In this document: positions 45,847-55,017 of the stretch, piece after piece
Numbering within the stretch: position 1 is the stretch's first letter
Layout of the letters: each line of letters opens with the position of its first letter
Assembly (NCBI GenBank): GCA_030148705.1
Contig: JASBSY010000010.1
Location: forward strand, 55,909 to 119,908
Direction of reading: 5' to 3'
DNA length: 64,000 bases
From: Pukyongia sp.
GTDB lineage: Bacteria > Bacteroidota > Bacteroidia > Flavobacteriales > Flavobacteriaceae
Notes under the pieces: generated by a model
The model's input: only the letters and a program-made list of their open reading frames with translations
The model's database searches: none
What the model was told of the DNA's origin: nothing
Position numbers and translations under genes: made by a program

Positions 45847-46959
45847 CTATTCGAAATAATTCAGGGTATTGTAACCTCCCTCTTTAAGGTATTGTTGTTT
45901 TTGCATAAGTTTTATGTCGCTCTTCATCATCTCTTTAACAAGGTCGGATAATGTGTATTCCGGTTCCCAGCCCAGCTTTTCTTTGGCCTTGGTGGCGTCG
46001 CCTACCAGGAGGTCTACTTCGGTGGGCCTGAAATAATTCGAATCCACGGCCACAACCTGTTTGCCTACCTCCAGGTCGAAGCGATCGTCATCACAGGCAG
46101 CAATATAGGCCTTTTCGTCAACCCCGGTTCCTTCAAACCGAAGGCTCACTCCTATTTCGGCGAATGCCATTTTTATAAAATCGCGTACCGAGGTGGTCAC
46201 TCCCGTTGCGATCACCCAATCCTCGGGTTCATCGGCCTGTAGTATCATCCACATCATACGCACATAATCCTTGGCGTGACCCCAGTCCCGCTTGGCATCC
46301 ATATTCCCAATATAGACCATATCCTGTAATCCCAGCGCAATCCTGGCAGTGGCCCTGGTGATCTTACGGGTTACAAAGGTTTCTCCTCTAACGGGCGACT
46401 CGTGGTTGAACAGAATCCCGTTACAGGCAAAGATGTTATAAGCTTCCCTGTAATTAACGGTGGCCCAGTAGGCATAAAGCTTGGCTACCCCATAGGGGCT
46501 TCTGGGATAAAAGGGCGTGGTTTCTGTTTGGGGTACTTCCTGTACCTGTCCGTAGAGTTCGGAGGTGGAGGCCTGGTATACCTTGGTCTTGTCTTCCATC
46601 CCCAGGAAGCGAACCGCCTCAAGAATTCTAAGGGCTCCAATCCCATCGGCATTGGCGGTATATTCCGGGATTTGAAAGGACACTTGCACATGACTCATGG
46701 CTGCCAGGTTGTAGATCTCATCGGGCTTTATCTGGTGGATCAGCCGAATAAGATTCGTACTGTCGGTCATGTCGCCGTAATGCAGGATAAAATTGCGTTC
46801 GTCTGTATGCGGATCCTGGTAGAGGTGATCGATCCGGTCTGTGTTAAAAAGCGAGGCACGCCTTTTTAAGCCGTGTACTATATATCCTTTCTTCAGAAGG
46901 AATTCACTCAGGTATGCTCCATCCTGTCCCGTTATTCCAGTGATAAATGCTACTTTCAT
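45847..46959 (-). CDS. gmd: GDP-mannose 4,6-dehydratase
   Basis: First committed step to GDP-L-fucose. 370 aa: [59 protein letters not shown] and [19 protein letters not shown] (YxxxK). The sequence [20 protein letters not shown] is the family signature. Together with fcl it supplies fucose to the glycan. Confidence 0.97.
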   Translation of the reverse strand: MKVAFITGITGQDGAYLSEFLLKKGYIVHGLKRRASLFNTDRIDHLYQDPHTDERNFILHYGDMTDSTNLIRLIHQIKPDEIYNLAAMSHVQVSFQIPEYTANADGIGALRILEAVRFLGMEDKTKVYQASTSELYGQVQEVPQTETTPFYPRSPYGVAKLYAYWATVNYREAYNIFACNGILFNHESPVRGETFVTRKITRATARIALGLQDMVYIGNMDAKRDWGHAKDYVRMMWMILQADEPEDWVIATGVTTSVRDFIKMAFAEIGVSLRFEGTGVDEKAYIAACDDDRFDLEVGKQVVAVDSNYFRPTEVDLLVGDATKAKEKLGWEPEYTLSDLVKEMMKSDIKLMQKQQYLKEGGYNTLNYFE

Positions 46960-46983
46960 TTTACTCGTTTGAATGTTTAAAAA

Positions 46984-48216
46984 TTAGGTTAACAGCTGTT
47001 CGTACACTTCAAGGTATGATTCAGCCTGCCGTTTTCCGTTAAAATGCTTATCGGCAAAGGTCTTTATCGCTTCCCTGTCGAATTCATAGGTGTTTTCCAC
47101 AAATTCTTCAATACAACGCTGTAGGGTTAAGGGCGTTTTTTCTTCGGCCAGGATGCCGTTAAACCCCGTTCTTATGCGTTCCTTCATACCCCCCGTCGCA
47201 AAGGCCAGCACGGGGGTTCCGGCTGCCATGGATTCCAGCATGGTATTGGGCAGGTTATCCTCCAGGCTTGGAAGGACAAACAGGTCGGAAGCCGCATAAA
47301 TATTCGCAATTTCAGCAGGATCATTCATATATCCCAAAGGTATGCTTTTTACATTTTTATTGGTAAGGTTCAGACTGCCTTTTCCCAGAATAAGGAGGCT
47401 AATCGGGGCCTCAATGCGTTCAAGGGCGGCCATTAGCAAATTGGCACCCTTCCGTGGATTGTCAAGTTGGGCGGCCGTAAACAACAGCACCTTCTCATGG
47501 GGTTCTAACTGAAGGGCTGCCCGGGCCTTCTCCCTGTTAGCCGAATTATACACCTCAACCTCAAGGCTGTTGGCTATGGTCGTCTTCAGTTTAAAATGCT
47601 CGAACATCCCGCTCTTTACAGCCGCTTTCAGCAGCCATTCGGACGGGCTTATCACAGCACCCTTCTCTATTCGCAAAATTCCTGCTTTCTTAACTTCTTT
47701 CAGCTGTTTATCCAGCACTTCTGCCTCGCTGTTTCTGTCCTCGTCTGTTTGGTAGTGAAACAATCCCTTAAAGGGATTCATGTCGTGCAGGGTCCAGACT
47801 ACCACCTTGCCGCGCAAATGGAAAAAACTGCTGTAATCCAGTATCTCGCCAACCCAGTGCAGGTTTATGATGTCGGCCTCTTCTATCAACGGATGGTTCT
47901 CGGGTTTATAATTGCTGAAAGGCAGGGAGGCAATTTCACAGTCCAATTGGGGCTCAAGATCGCGATAGGTTTTAATGATCTTATCCTTTTCAGAAGGAAA
48001 CAAACGCATCCGGATCCTATCGAAAAGGCGCTTCAGCGCTGAGGGCTTTCTATAGTTGAAGAAGCTGTCGTCTATGGTGTATCCGCCAAAATCGATGGTG
48101 AGGTCCTTGGCCAGGAAAGCCGATTCCACGCCCTCTGCCCGAAGTGCACGATGCAGCCGCAGGGCCGCTATTCCGGCTCCGCCACGGGATGAAGTTGTAA
48201 GGTGGACCACTTTCAT
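46984..48216 (-). CDS. glycosyltransferase family 4 (WcaC-like)
   Basis: 410 aa: N-terminal VVHLTTSSRGGAGIAALRLH, LHWVGEILDYSSF, WTLHDMNPFKGLFHY and C-terminal LPSLEDNLPNTMLESMAAG and GTPVLAFATGGMKERI. The N-terminal pattern (GGAGIAALRLHRAL, NLHW, TLHDM) is that of colanic-acid WcaC-type transferases. Two bases separate it from the DXD transferase upstream. Confidence 0.9.
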   Translation of the reverse strand: MKVVHLTTSSRGGAGIAALRLHRALRAEGVESAFLAKDLTIDFGGYTIDDSFFNYRKPSALKRLFDRIRMRLFPSEKDKIIKTYRDLEPQLDCEIASLPFSNYKPENHPLIEEADIINLHWVGEILDYSSFFHLRGKVVVWTLHDMNPFKGLFHYQTDEDRNSEAEVLDKQLKEVKKAGILRIEKGAVISPSEWLLKAAVKSGMFEHFKLKTTIANSLEVEVYNSANREKARAALQLEPHEKVLLFTAAQLDNPRKGANLLMAALERIEAPISLLILGKGSLNLTNKNVKSIPLGYMNDPAEIANIYAASDLFVLPSLEDNLPNTMLESMAAGTPVLAFATGGMKERIRTGFNGILAEEKTPLTLQRCIEEFVENTYEFDREAIKTFADKHFNGKRQAESYLEVYEQLLT

Positions 48217-48218
48217 AG

Positions 48219-48968
48219 CTAATGCTTCTTAAATATCCGTTGATATATCTTTCTCCCGAACTCCCTGCTGTATCTCCTGAAATAGCTTCGAGGATAATTG
48301 TAAACCAGGGTGTCGGCCATTACAGTGTATAAATTCCGAAAGAGTTGCCCGATGTTTTCTGCTGAAGCCGTTTTCCAGGAATGATCCCACAAGTGCACGG
48401 CATAGGCCTGCTCGTTTACAAATTCGCGGTAGTTCTTCTCCCTCTGCTCATAAGGCAGCGAATAAAATGCCTGCGGTTGAAGGATGCGGTCCTTCGGCCC
48501 CAGGTTTTCGGGCACTATCAAATCCTTGAAGGTATGGGTGATCACCGGGGGCGAGAACTCGTTAAAACGTTCATTCTTGTAAAAGACATCCATCATTTCG
48601 ATCAACCCATGGCCGGGAACGGCACCAAACAGGCCGTAGGCAGGACGGCCGGGCACTTCATAGCCGGTAAAGAAATCGTATTGCAATAAATCATCCAGTG
48701 GCCTAAGGACCAGCATATCGGTATCCAGATAGATGCCACCCAATTCATAGAGAACCCTAATACGCACCGCATCGGCCGCAAAGGCGTACTGCTTTTTCCT
48801 TAAGGCATCTTTGGCAATTTGATGCATATATGGTTTTGAAGTCTCTTCATTCCACTCCCTGATCCTGAAATCGGGGCAGTGCTCCTTCCAGCTGTCCACA
48901 CAACGTTGGAAGCTTTTGGGTTTCTCTCCCCCACCGAACCAGCAATAATGAATGACTTTTGGGATCAT
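48219..48968 (-). CDS. glycosyltransferase with DXD sugar-binding motif (GT32-like)
   Basis: 249 aa: IPKVIHYCWFGGGEKPKSF, then YAFAADAVRIRVLYELGGIY and LDTDMLVLRPLDD, the Och1/GT32 DxD arrangement, followed by the AVHLWDHSW metal-site histidine. It heads the long minus-strand operon that runs to 27,042. Donor unknown. Confidence 0.9.
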   Translation of the reverse strand: MIPKVIHYCWFGGGEKPKSFQRCVDSWKEHCPDFRIREWNEETSKPYMHQIAKDALRKKQYAFAADAVRIRVLYELGGIYLDTDMLVLRPLDDLLQYDFFTGYEVPGRPAYGLFGAVPGHGLIEMMDVFYKNERFNEFSPPVITHTFKDLIVPENLGPKDRILQPQAFYSLPYEQREKNYREFVNEQAYAVHLWDHSWKTASAENIGQLFRNLYTVMADTLVYNYPRSYFRRYSREFGRKIYQRIFKKH

Positions 48969-49090
48969 TTAGTGTTAATAGAAAGGTATTAGGGAAAAAT
49001 TAGCCACAGATCTTCTTTTTTCAGGCAGTTATTTTATATTGCTTCGCGATACCCCGTAAATAAATCACAGCGCTACGTAAATATAACTAA

Positions 49091-49125
49091 TTTGAACCAG
49101 CTGCCCGGTGAGGCTCCTATCTTTA
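49091..49125 (+). promoter_or_regulatory. weak promoter-like pair upstream of the MBOAT relic
   Basis: TTTG (49091-49094), 23 bases, TATCTTTA (49118-49125): a near match to TTTG-N20-TAnnTTTG with one -7 mismatch and wide spacing. It points at the MBOAT relic/SGNH pair. Confidence 0.25.
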
Positions 49126-49187
49126 TACACTTATTTAACGTACTTAACCAACTAATCAAATTCGATCAACAGAACAGCCGGTAAAAA

Positions 49188-49470
49188 ATGCTTTTTAACT
49201 CAATCGACTTCGAATTTTTTCTCCTTCCGGTCTTTATCTTTAACTGGTTGGTTGAATATATCGACCTTAATTCAGAATGCACCAATCTTGCTATTCACAG
49301 TGCTTTTCGTAGGCGTGGAATGGATTGATCGGAACCGATTTGGAATTGAGCGACCGAGCGAAACCCGGCCAAAGGCCCTTCAATGTGCAACCTATGTGCT
49401 CCCGCACTTTTTTATTTACTATTTTGCAAACTGGCAGCAACAGTATATTTATTTTCAGTTTAAGCAATGA
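49188..49470 (+). pseudogene. MBOAT acyltransferase relic with a large internal deletion
   Basis: ATG 49188 begins MLFNSIDFEFFLLPVFIFNW, nearly the N-terminus of the intact MBOAT at 13,575. After about 20-25 codons the reading jumps to another frame that ends LLFTVLFVGVEWIDRN... to QQQYIYFQFKQ, matching the C-terminal end of the same protein (LLLFLLVEWYGRKTE... to TPFIYFQF). About 400 residues in between, including the catalytic histidine, are gone and the frame is shifted. The retained ATGA overlap with the SGNH gene downstream shows the original coupling. Confidence 0.85.
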
Positions 49471-50396
49471 AGCGCTTTATAGTACAAACCGGTCTTTTCC
49501 TTGCCATCCTCCTTACGGGATATGTACTTCTAAGCTGGTTTGTCAATGCCAAGCGGGTACCGCCCAACGATTACCTGGCCGCTATGGAACTAAAGCACCA
49601 ACGGCTCAAGAACACTCCTTCTCCAAGGATCATAATTGCCGGGGGATCGAATGTTACCTTCGGAATAGACAGCGAACTCCTGGAAACCGAATTAAACCTG
49701 CCTGTTGTTAATCTTGGGATTCACGCCGGACTTGGCCTGGATTTTATGCTGAAAGAACTCGAATCTGTCACCAAACCCGGGGATGTGGCACTCCTTATTC
49801 CTGAATATTTTCTCCATGTTCAGGGAGAGTACGAACTACAAACCCTGGCGAGCTCCCTCTACCCCCCGGCTTCGGAATTCTACGAGAGCGACTTGATTAC
49901 CGATCTAAAGGCACATATAAGTAACAATAGGAAGAACCTGCGCAATATTATAAACCACGTACCTCCCGATACCAACACCATCTACAGGAAAAAGTCCTTT
50001 AATTCCCGGGGCGATTTGGTAGCCCATCTCAATTTGCCGGACAAGGAAACCTTAACCGCCGAAGCCGTTATCAACTATAAATACTGGGCAGGCATCGACC
50101 GTATTAACCGCCTGAACGCCGAACTGGATAAAAGGAATGCAACCTTAATTTTCATGTTTCCCGTGTTGGCCGAATCGAAATTCATTAAAAGCAAGGAAGC
50201 TATAAGCGCTTTAAAGCGGGACCTGGAAAATGATCTCAATGCCGAAATTCTGGGAGAGCCCGAGGATTTTATGTTTAAGGATTCCTATTTCTACAATACC
50301 GTGTATCACCCAAATGCTGCCGGCAGGCAACTGAGGACCGAGAAAATGATACTACTGCTGAAAAACAGCGAGCTGCTGCCAACGATTCAGCGGTAA
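49467..50396 (+). CDS. SGNH/GDSL-like protein, orphan partner of the deleted MBOAT
   Basis: 309 aa: N-terminal membrane anchor (FIVQTGLFLAILLTGYVLLSW), SGNH block I RIIIAGGSNVTFGIDSELLE, VVNLGIHAGLGLDFML, and the C-terminal YNTVYHPNAAGRQLRTEK with the catalytic D/H region modified to N and H. Same length and plan as the SGNH protein at 15,023. The block I serine is kept in GGSN. With its own MBOAT destroyed it may depend on the other MBOAT or be losing function. Plus strand inside a minus-strand locus. Confidence 0.75.
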   Translation: MKRFIVQTGLFLAILLTGYVLLSWFVNAKRVPPNDYLAAMELKHQRLKNTPSPRIIIAGGSNVTFGIDSELLETELNLPVVNLGIHAGLGLDFMLKELESVTKPGDVALLIPEYFLHVQGEYELQTLASSLYPPASEFYESDLITDLKAHISNNRKNLRNIINHVPPDTNTIYRKKSFNSRGDLVAHLNLPDKETLTAEAVINYKYWAGIDRINRLNAELDKRNATLIFMFPVLAESKFIKSKEAISALKRDLENDLNAEILGEPEDFMFKDSYFYNTVYHPNAAGRQLRTEKMILLLKNSELLPTIQR

Positions 50397-50397
50397 T

Positions 50398-51222
50398 TTA
50401 ATGTAGATCCTTAAGGGAACGATTCTTAAATAATCGAAGCAATAACCTCAGCCAGCCCGAATTCAGCTTACGGGCAACTTTTGAAGTTTCCAGTTCCCGG
50501 AGCATCCGGAAGCGATTTGTATGCAACAGAGCGGCTTGTTTATAATCCTCATAGAACAAGCCGAATTCTTGTTCCAGAACTTGTTTCCGTTCTTCCCGCC
50601 TTTTAAACGTTCCCTCAGCCGTGGCACTCATGCCGTCGAGATAATACACCGTTAGCACACTGTGCACCGCCTTGTACGTCGCCCCCCGGTATAAGGCCTG
50701 GACAAAGAACTTCCAATCGGCCGTAATTTTTAAACTGTCGTCGTACAAGCCGTAGGTGTCGAAGAGGCTTCTTTTTATCAATACCGACTGATGCGCCAGA
50801 GTATCATTGAATAAATAACCAAACCGCATGCTATCCGGATGTTTTTTTATATAGTCCCTGCCATTCCCTTCCACCAAAATATCGAAGGCGATTAGCCCCG
50901 TCCCGTCCAGGTGGTCTACTGCCGTTTGAAGTGAATCCGCCCCGGCCAGATGATCGCCGCTGTTTAAAAACAGCAGGTAATCGCCATTGGCCTTGGCTAT
51001 CCCCTTGTTCATGGCATGGTAAGCGCCGTTGTCTGATTCGCTAACCGAATAGGCAATATGCGAACCGAATTGGTTGATTACTTCGGTACTGCCGTCGGTA
51101 GAACCCCCGTCTATTACAACCGACTCCCACTCTCGGTTGCTTTGTTCGGCCAGGGACTGAAGGGTACGTCTTAAGCCTGCCTGGTTATTGAAATTAACCG
51201 TAATGATGGAAATTTTAAGCAT
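50398..51222 (-). CDS. glycosyltransferase family 2 (WcaE-like)
   Basis: 274 aa: ISIITVNFNNQAGLRRTLQS, VVIDGGSTDGSTEV, NGAYHAMNKGIAKANGDYLL and FLNSGDHLAGADSL, then LAHQSVLIKRSLFDTYGLYD and ITADWKFFVQALY. Same subgroup as the GT2 at 43,072. It ends two bases after the SGNH gene (convergent) and is divergent from a sulfotransferase. Confidence 0.88.
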   Translation of the reverse strand: MLKISIITVNFNNQAGLRRTLQSLAEQSNREWESVVIDGGSTDGSTEVINQFGSHIAYSVSESDNGAYHAMNKGIAKANGDYLLFLNSGDHLAGADSLQTAVDHLDGTGLIAFDILVEGNGRDYIKKHPDSMRFGYLFNDTLAHQSVLIKRSLFDTYGLYDDSLKITADWKFFVQALYRGATYKAVHSVLTVYYLDGMSATAEGTFKRREERKQVLEQEFGLFYEDYKQAALLHTNRFRMLRELETSKVARKLNSGWLRLLLRLFKNRSLKDLH

Positions 51223-51341
51223 GAATGGATATTGAGTGGCTTATAAATTCTATCTTGCAACAACAGGCCTGTGCCGGTCGCCAGATAGTGTAAATATAAA
51301 GTTTTAAACCATTTCAGCAGGATTACTTCGGCCCAACTAGC

Positions 51342-52010
51342 ATGATCTCCAGAGAAAAACAATTCATCTTCATTCATAACTACAAGACGGGAGGAACCAG
51401 CATAGAAAAGAAACTGGGACATTTCGAAGTGCTGGAACGCGATATACAGGATCATCGCACCATCGCGGAGATCGAACTGCTTACCAAACGCGGCAAACAT
51501 TTGCGTACGGCCCTCTACGCCATGAAAAAAGGCAAAGCTTCTGCATTTTACTTTCTGAAGAAAGCCATAAACCCCGAGCTCACCAAAAGGGAATTCCATA
51601 CTTTTTACAAGTTTTCCTTTGTCCGGAACAGCTGGGCCCGTATCTATTCCTGGTATGTGAATGTGATGAAGGACGAATTGCTTCGAAAATCCTACAGTAT
51701 CGATTCGACCGAACTTAGCTTCGAAGATTTCCTGAGAAACTACATGGATCACGATACCTTCGGACAACTGTACTTCTTAACCGGGCTGGACGGTTCGGTT
51801 CCCATGGACTTTATCGGACGCTTTGAAAACCTGCAGCAGGATTTCAACATTGTTTGCGAACGACTTCAGATAGAAGACCCTATCCTGCCTCGCATGTTGG
51901 TAAGAAAGTATGGCCATTACACCGAAAACTATTCGTCTAAAACAAAAGCCCTGGTGTACGAACTTTACAAGGAAGAAATCCGGTATTTCAAGTTCGAATT
52001 CGGGGAGTGA
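51342..52010 (+). CDS. sulfotransferase-family protein (Sulfotransfer_2 type)
   Basis: 222 aa: phosphosulfate-binding start FIFIHNYKTGGTSIEKKLGH (residues 8-27) and 3'-phosphate motif FSFVRNSWARIYSWYVN (near 90-106) typical of carbohydrate sulfotransferases with the HxxKTGGTS loop. Cytoplasmic; no signal or membrane helix. It is on the plus strand, opposite to most of the locus, next to the relic/SGNH pair, and converges with a 16-base gap on a GT2 gene. Acceptor unknown. Confidence 0.82.
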   Translation: MISREKQFIFIHNYKTGGTSIEKKLGHFEVLERDIQDHRTIAEIELLTKRGKHLRTALYAMKKGKASAFYFLKKAINPELTKREFHTFYKFSFVRNSWARIYSWYVNVMKDELLRKSYSIDSTELSFEDFLRNYMDHDTFGQLYFLTGLDGSVPMDFIGRFENLQQDFNIVCERLQIEDPILPRMLVRKYGHYTENYSSKTKALVYELYKEEIRYFKFEFGE

Positions 52011-52026
52011 TACCTCATTAGATGTT

Positions 52027-53010
52027 TTAGCTGCCCGGGCGGTTCAAAAGCATTTTCCTGCGGTAATGAAGCGATCGAAGCAGCCGTTTCCACAGGTAAC
52101 GGTAGGTACGAGGTTCAGAAAAGTCGAGGAAGTCGTTGATCTTAGCCTTGATCTCTTCCTTAAACGCTGCATCCCGCGAGCGAACCAACAATTCGTCATA
52201 GATCTCCATTACCCTGTTCCACAACAGTTTGTTATATCTACTGCGATAGGGCTCGGTATTGAACAGGAATAAATAGCGTGCAGCCACCTCCATACGGTTC
52301 TTCTGCATGGTATTTCCCTGCCAAACCCCACCCTCGTGAAAGCGATAGGCAGACATAGTCTGGTCTATGAATTGCAGTTCGCCGTAATTGGTGATCATTA
52401 CTTCGAGTATAAAATCGGTTCCTATCTTGAGGAATTCCTCCATATGAGGTTGCATGGCCTCATTCCGGTACACCAACGAGCCCGTGCTGTAGGCACTGCG
52501 AAGGTTGGTAACGCTGTCTTCCTGATCGTGCCTGCTCCCGTCGACACCTTCGTAGTATCGGTCGTAGGTCATCTCACTCTTTGCATTTACCACTATGGAA
52601 TTATGAAAACATCCGGCCAGTTCGGGGTGCTGCTCGAGCAGGTTCACCTGCTTTTGTAATTTTTTCGGATCGGTCCAGTAATCGTCGCCGTCCAGCAAGG
52701 CGATATACTTGCCGCTACACTGCTGAAGGATGTCGTAAAAGTTCTGAACCCTGCCATTCTGCTGCCTGGCAAGATGATAGGCATCACCTTTTTCACGTTG
52801 CAACACCGTCCAGTGAGCCCGGGGATTCTCCGACCGGAAACCGGCAATGATTTCGGCGGTACGATCGGTTGAAAAATCATCGCCCACCACCACTTCAAAA
52901 TCGAAATTGGTCTGCTGCGCATCCACGCTTTTCATCGCCTCCAGGATAAATGCCTCGTGGTTGTAGGTCATCAGGCGTACACTGAGCAGAAAGGGTTTGG
53001 TTTCAGACAT
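52027..53010 (-). CDS. glycosyltransferase family 2 (GT-A)
   Basis: About 327 aa from ATG 53010 (MSETKPFLLSVRLMTYNHEA); an ATG two codons upstream and a TTG further up are alternatives. FEVVVGDDFSTDRTAEIIAG, GKYIALLDGDDYWTDPKKLQ (metal motif D-G-D-D) and the following FHNSIVV are GT2 features. Overlaps the sulfotransferase gene upstream by 8 bases. Confidence 0.87.
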   Translation of the reverse strand: MSETKPFLLSVRLMTYNHEAFILEAMKSVDAQQTNFDFEVVVGDDFSTDRTAEIIAGFRSENPRAHWTVLQREKGDAYHLARQQNGRVQNFYDILQQCSGKYIALLDGDDYWTDPKKLQKQVNLLEQHPELAGCFHNSIVVNAKSEMTYDRYYEGVDGSRHDQEDSVTNLRSAYSTGSLVYRNEAMQPHMEEFLKIGTDFILEVMITNYGELQFIDQTMSAYRFHEGGVWQGNTMQKNRMEVAARYLFLFNTEPYRSRYNKLLWNRVMEIYDELLVRSRDAAFKEEIKAKINDFLDFSEPRTYRYLWKRLLRSLHYRRKMLLNRPGS

Positions 53011-53884
53011 AGCCATAGCGTTCAAGGGTGCCGGCCGCGCGGCTGTTAAACTTCTTTATTTCTTCCTTCGACAACAGCTGCCGATGCCGCCCTATCCTAC
53101 TCTTATCCGGTTTGTTAAGGGTATTCATCTTCCAGTCTAGCGTAGCCGCTGGTTCCAGGCTGTTCTGACGGTTAAGCCTGTCGTACTCCAGCATCGTCTT
53201 ATCGAAGGGAACGCCCAGGAAATCACAGATGGTCCTGGCGGTGTCTTCCGGCGACACTATAAGATCTTCGTACTTCACCAATAGCGTATTTGCCGATGCC
53301 TCTTCCCTTAGGAAATCGGATATATTGTCGTTGTTCTCAGCCCATTCGGCAGCTATCTCTCCTATGTTATCGGTGAGATTGGGAAAATAGTCACTGCCTG
53401 AAGTGAGCTGCTTTAAATTTTTATAGGAACAAGCCACATCCCGGCCATCCCGAACTAAATGAATAAACCTCGCATGGGGGTAGAGTTCTATTAGTTCTTC
53501 CAGGTGCCCGATGTAATAATTGTTCTTATCGCCCCAGTAGGTAGGCTGCTTACCGCGTTTTCTGGCGTGGTAGTGGTATACCAGAGAAGCAGCTTCGCTA
53601 TAAGTTGCAGGCTGAACTTCGGCAACAAAATCCAGTAGTTCTTTATGTTCCACATTCCAGGTCTCGAATTTCTTGGAAGACAGCACATCGGTTACAAATT
53701 GATTGAGAAATTCGAGGGATTTCCATTTCGAGGGCAGCTCCTGTTCGTATTTGGCCTTCCACCAGACCAAAAACCCGCTTTCGGGCGGTACTGCTAAGGC
53801 TGAATTACAGTCGCAGATAATGCGGAGCAGGGACGATCCGCTGCGAGGGTTGGCAAGTATAAAGAAGGGAGTGCTGTGGTTCAT
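53003..53884 (-). CDS. sulfotransferase-family protein
   Basis: 293 aa: FFILANPRSGSSLLRIICDC (5'-phosphosulfate loop, residues 7-26) and FIHLVRDGRDVACSYKNLKQ (3'-phosphate motif near 140-160), with LLVKYEDLIVSPEDTARTIC further on. These are the three hallmarks of the Sulfotransfer_1/3 families. Three bases follow the DegT gene. Likely PAPS-dependent sulfation of a sugar. Confidence 0.87.
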   Translation of the reverse strand: MNHSTPFFILANPRSGSSLLRIICDCNSALAVPPESGFLVWWKAKYEQELPSKWKSLEFLNQFVTDVLSSKKFETWNVEHKELLDFVAEVQPATYSEAASLVYHYHARKRGKQPTYWGDKNNYYIGHLEELIELYPHARFIHLVRDGRDVACSYKNLKQLTSGSDYFPNLTDNIGEIAAEWAENNDNISDFLREEASANTLLVKYEDLIVSPEDTARTICDFLGVPFDKTMLEYDRLNRQNSLEPAATLDWKMNTLNKPDKSRIGRHRQLLSKEEIKKFNSRAAGTLERYGYV

Positions 53885-53887
53885 TAA

Positions 53888-54946
53888 TTACCGCTTATTT
53901 ATGATTTTGCTAATACGCTCAAGATCGGGAACCTCCAGGTTGTGGGCCAGGGGCAGACAAAGAATACGCGAAGAGACATCGTGGGTCACCGGCAGTTCGG
54001 AGGCGGTGGTATAACCCAGGGTATCGAGACTGGGATAGAAATACCTCCTCGGAAAGATCTCGGCCTTGTTTAAGGCAGTGATTGTACGGAGCAGGGTTTT
54101 TTCATCTTCGAACAAGACCGGGTAATACGCAAAATTCCAGGCTGTGCCTTCCCGTATTTTTAAGGCCTGAAGCGAAATATGCTCCCTGTAGTAGGACACA
54201 ACTGCTTCTCTTCGTTCCAGGATATGTGCCATATACGGCAGAACCGCAAGGCCCATGGCTGCCTGCATCTCACTCATCTTCGCATTGATCCCAAGGCTGC
54301 GAAAGGTTTCCGGCCCGTCGTGCCCGAAATTATGGTGAAAATACATGGCATCGAATAATTCTGGTTTGCAGATTAGTGCCCCGCCTTCCCCGGTATGAAA
54401 TAATTTGGTGGCGTGAAAACTGCAAGTACTCACGTCGCCATAACTGAATATGCTTTTGTCCTTATAACTTGCCCCGAAACAATGGGCAGCATCGTAGATC
54501 ACTTTTAGGTTGTGTTTTTTGGCGATGGCTTCTATCTTATCCACTTCGCAGGGATTTCCGAATACATGGGTTGCCAGAATGGCCGAAGTGCGTGGACTTA
54601 TAGCCGCTTCTATCAGCGATTCGTCTATGGTGAGGTATTCGGGATGTATATCGACAAAAACCGGGGTACATCCTTCCCATACAATACTGGAGGTTGTGGC
54701 CACATAGCTGAATGCCGGGGTGATGATCTCCCCCCGAAGTTTTAACGCCTTGATCGCGATCTGTATGGGCAAGGTGCCATTGGTCATGGCAATGATGTTG
54801 GGCACACCCAGGTGGTCTTTTAGTTTTTCTTCCAGTTCCTTTACCAGCACCCCCCTGTTTGTCATCCATCCGCGGGACCAGGCGCGTTCCAGGATGTCCT
54901 GGAATTCGCGTTGATCGGGTAAGAAGGTCTTGGTTACATTGATCAT
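53888..54946 (-). CDS. DegT/DnrJ/EryC1/StrS-family PLP aminotransferase
   Basis: 352 aa: AMTNGTLPIQIAIKALKLRG, IITPAFSYVATTSSIVWEGC, VIYDAAHCFGASYKDKSI and the PLP lysine in CSFHATKLFHTGEGGAL (about residue 185). It converts a keto-sugar nucleotide to an amino sugar. No dedicated dehydratase partner lies beside it, so the keto-sugar could come from a gene elsewhere or from the GDP-4-keto-6-deoxymannose made by Gmd (as for perosamine); the choice is open. Confidence 0.9.
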   Translation of the reverse strand: MINVTKTFLPDQREFQDILERAWSRGWMTNRGVLVKELEEKLKDHLGVPNIIAMTNGTLPIQIAIKALKLRGEIITPAFSYVATTSSIVWEGCTPVFVDIHPEYLTIDESLIEAAISPRTSAILATHVFGNPCEVDKIEAIAKKHNLKVIYDAAHCFGASYKDKSIFSYGDVSTCSFHATKLFHTGEGGALICKPELFDAMYFHHNFGHDGPETFRSLGINAKMSEMQAAMGLAVLPYMAHILERREAVVSYYREHISLQALKIREGTAWNFAYYPVLFEDEKTLLRTITALNKAEIFPRRYFYPSLDTLGYTTASELPVTHDVSSRILCLPLAHNLEVPDLERISKIINKR

Positions 54947-55017
54947 ACTAACAGGCTAAAGTTGGTTTTAGAAGCAGCTGAATACCGCTTATCCGCGACC
55001 ATATGAAATTACTTAAA

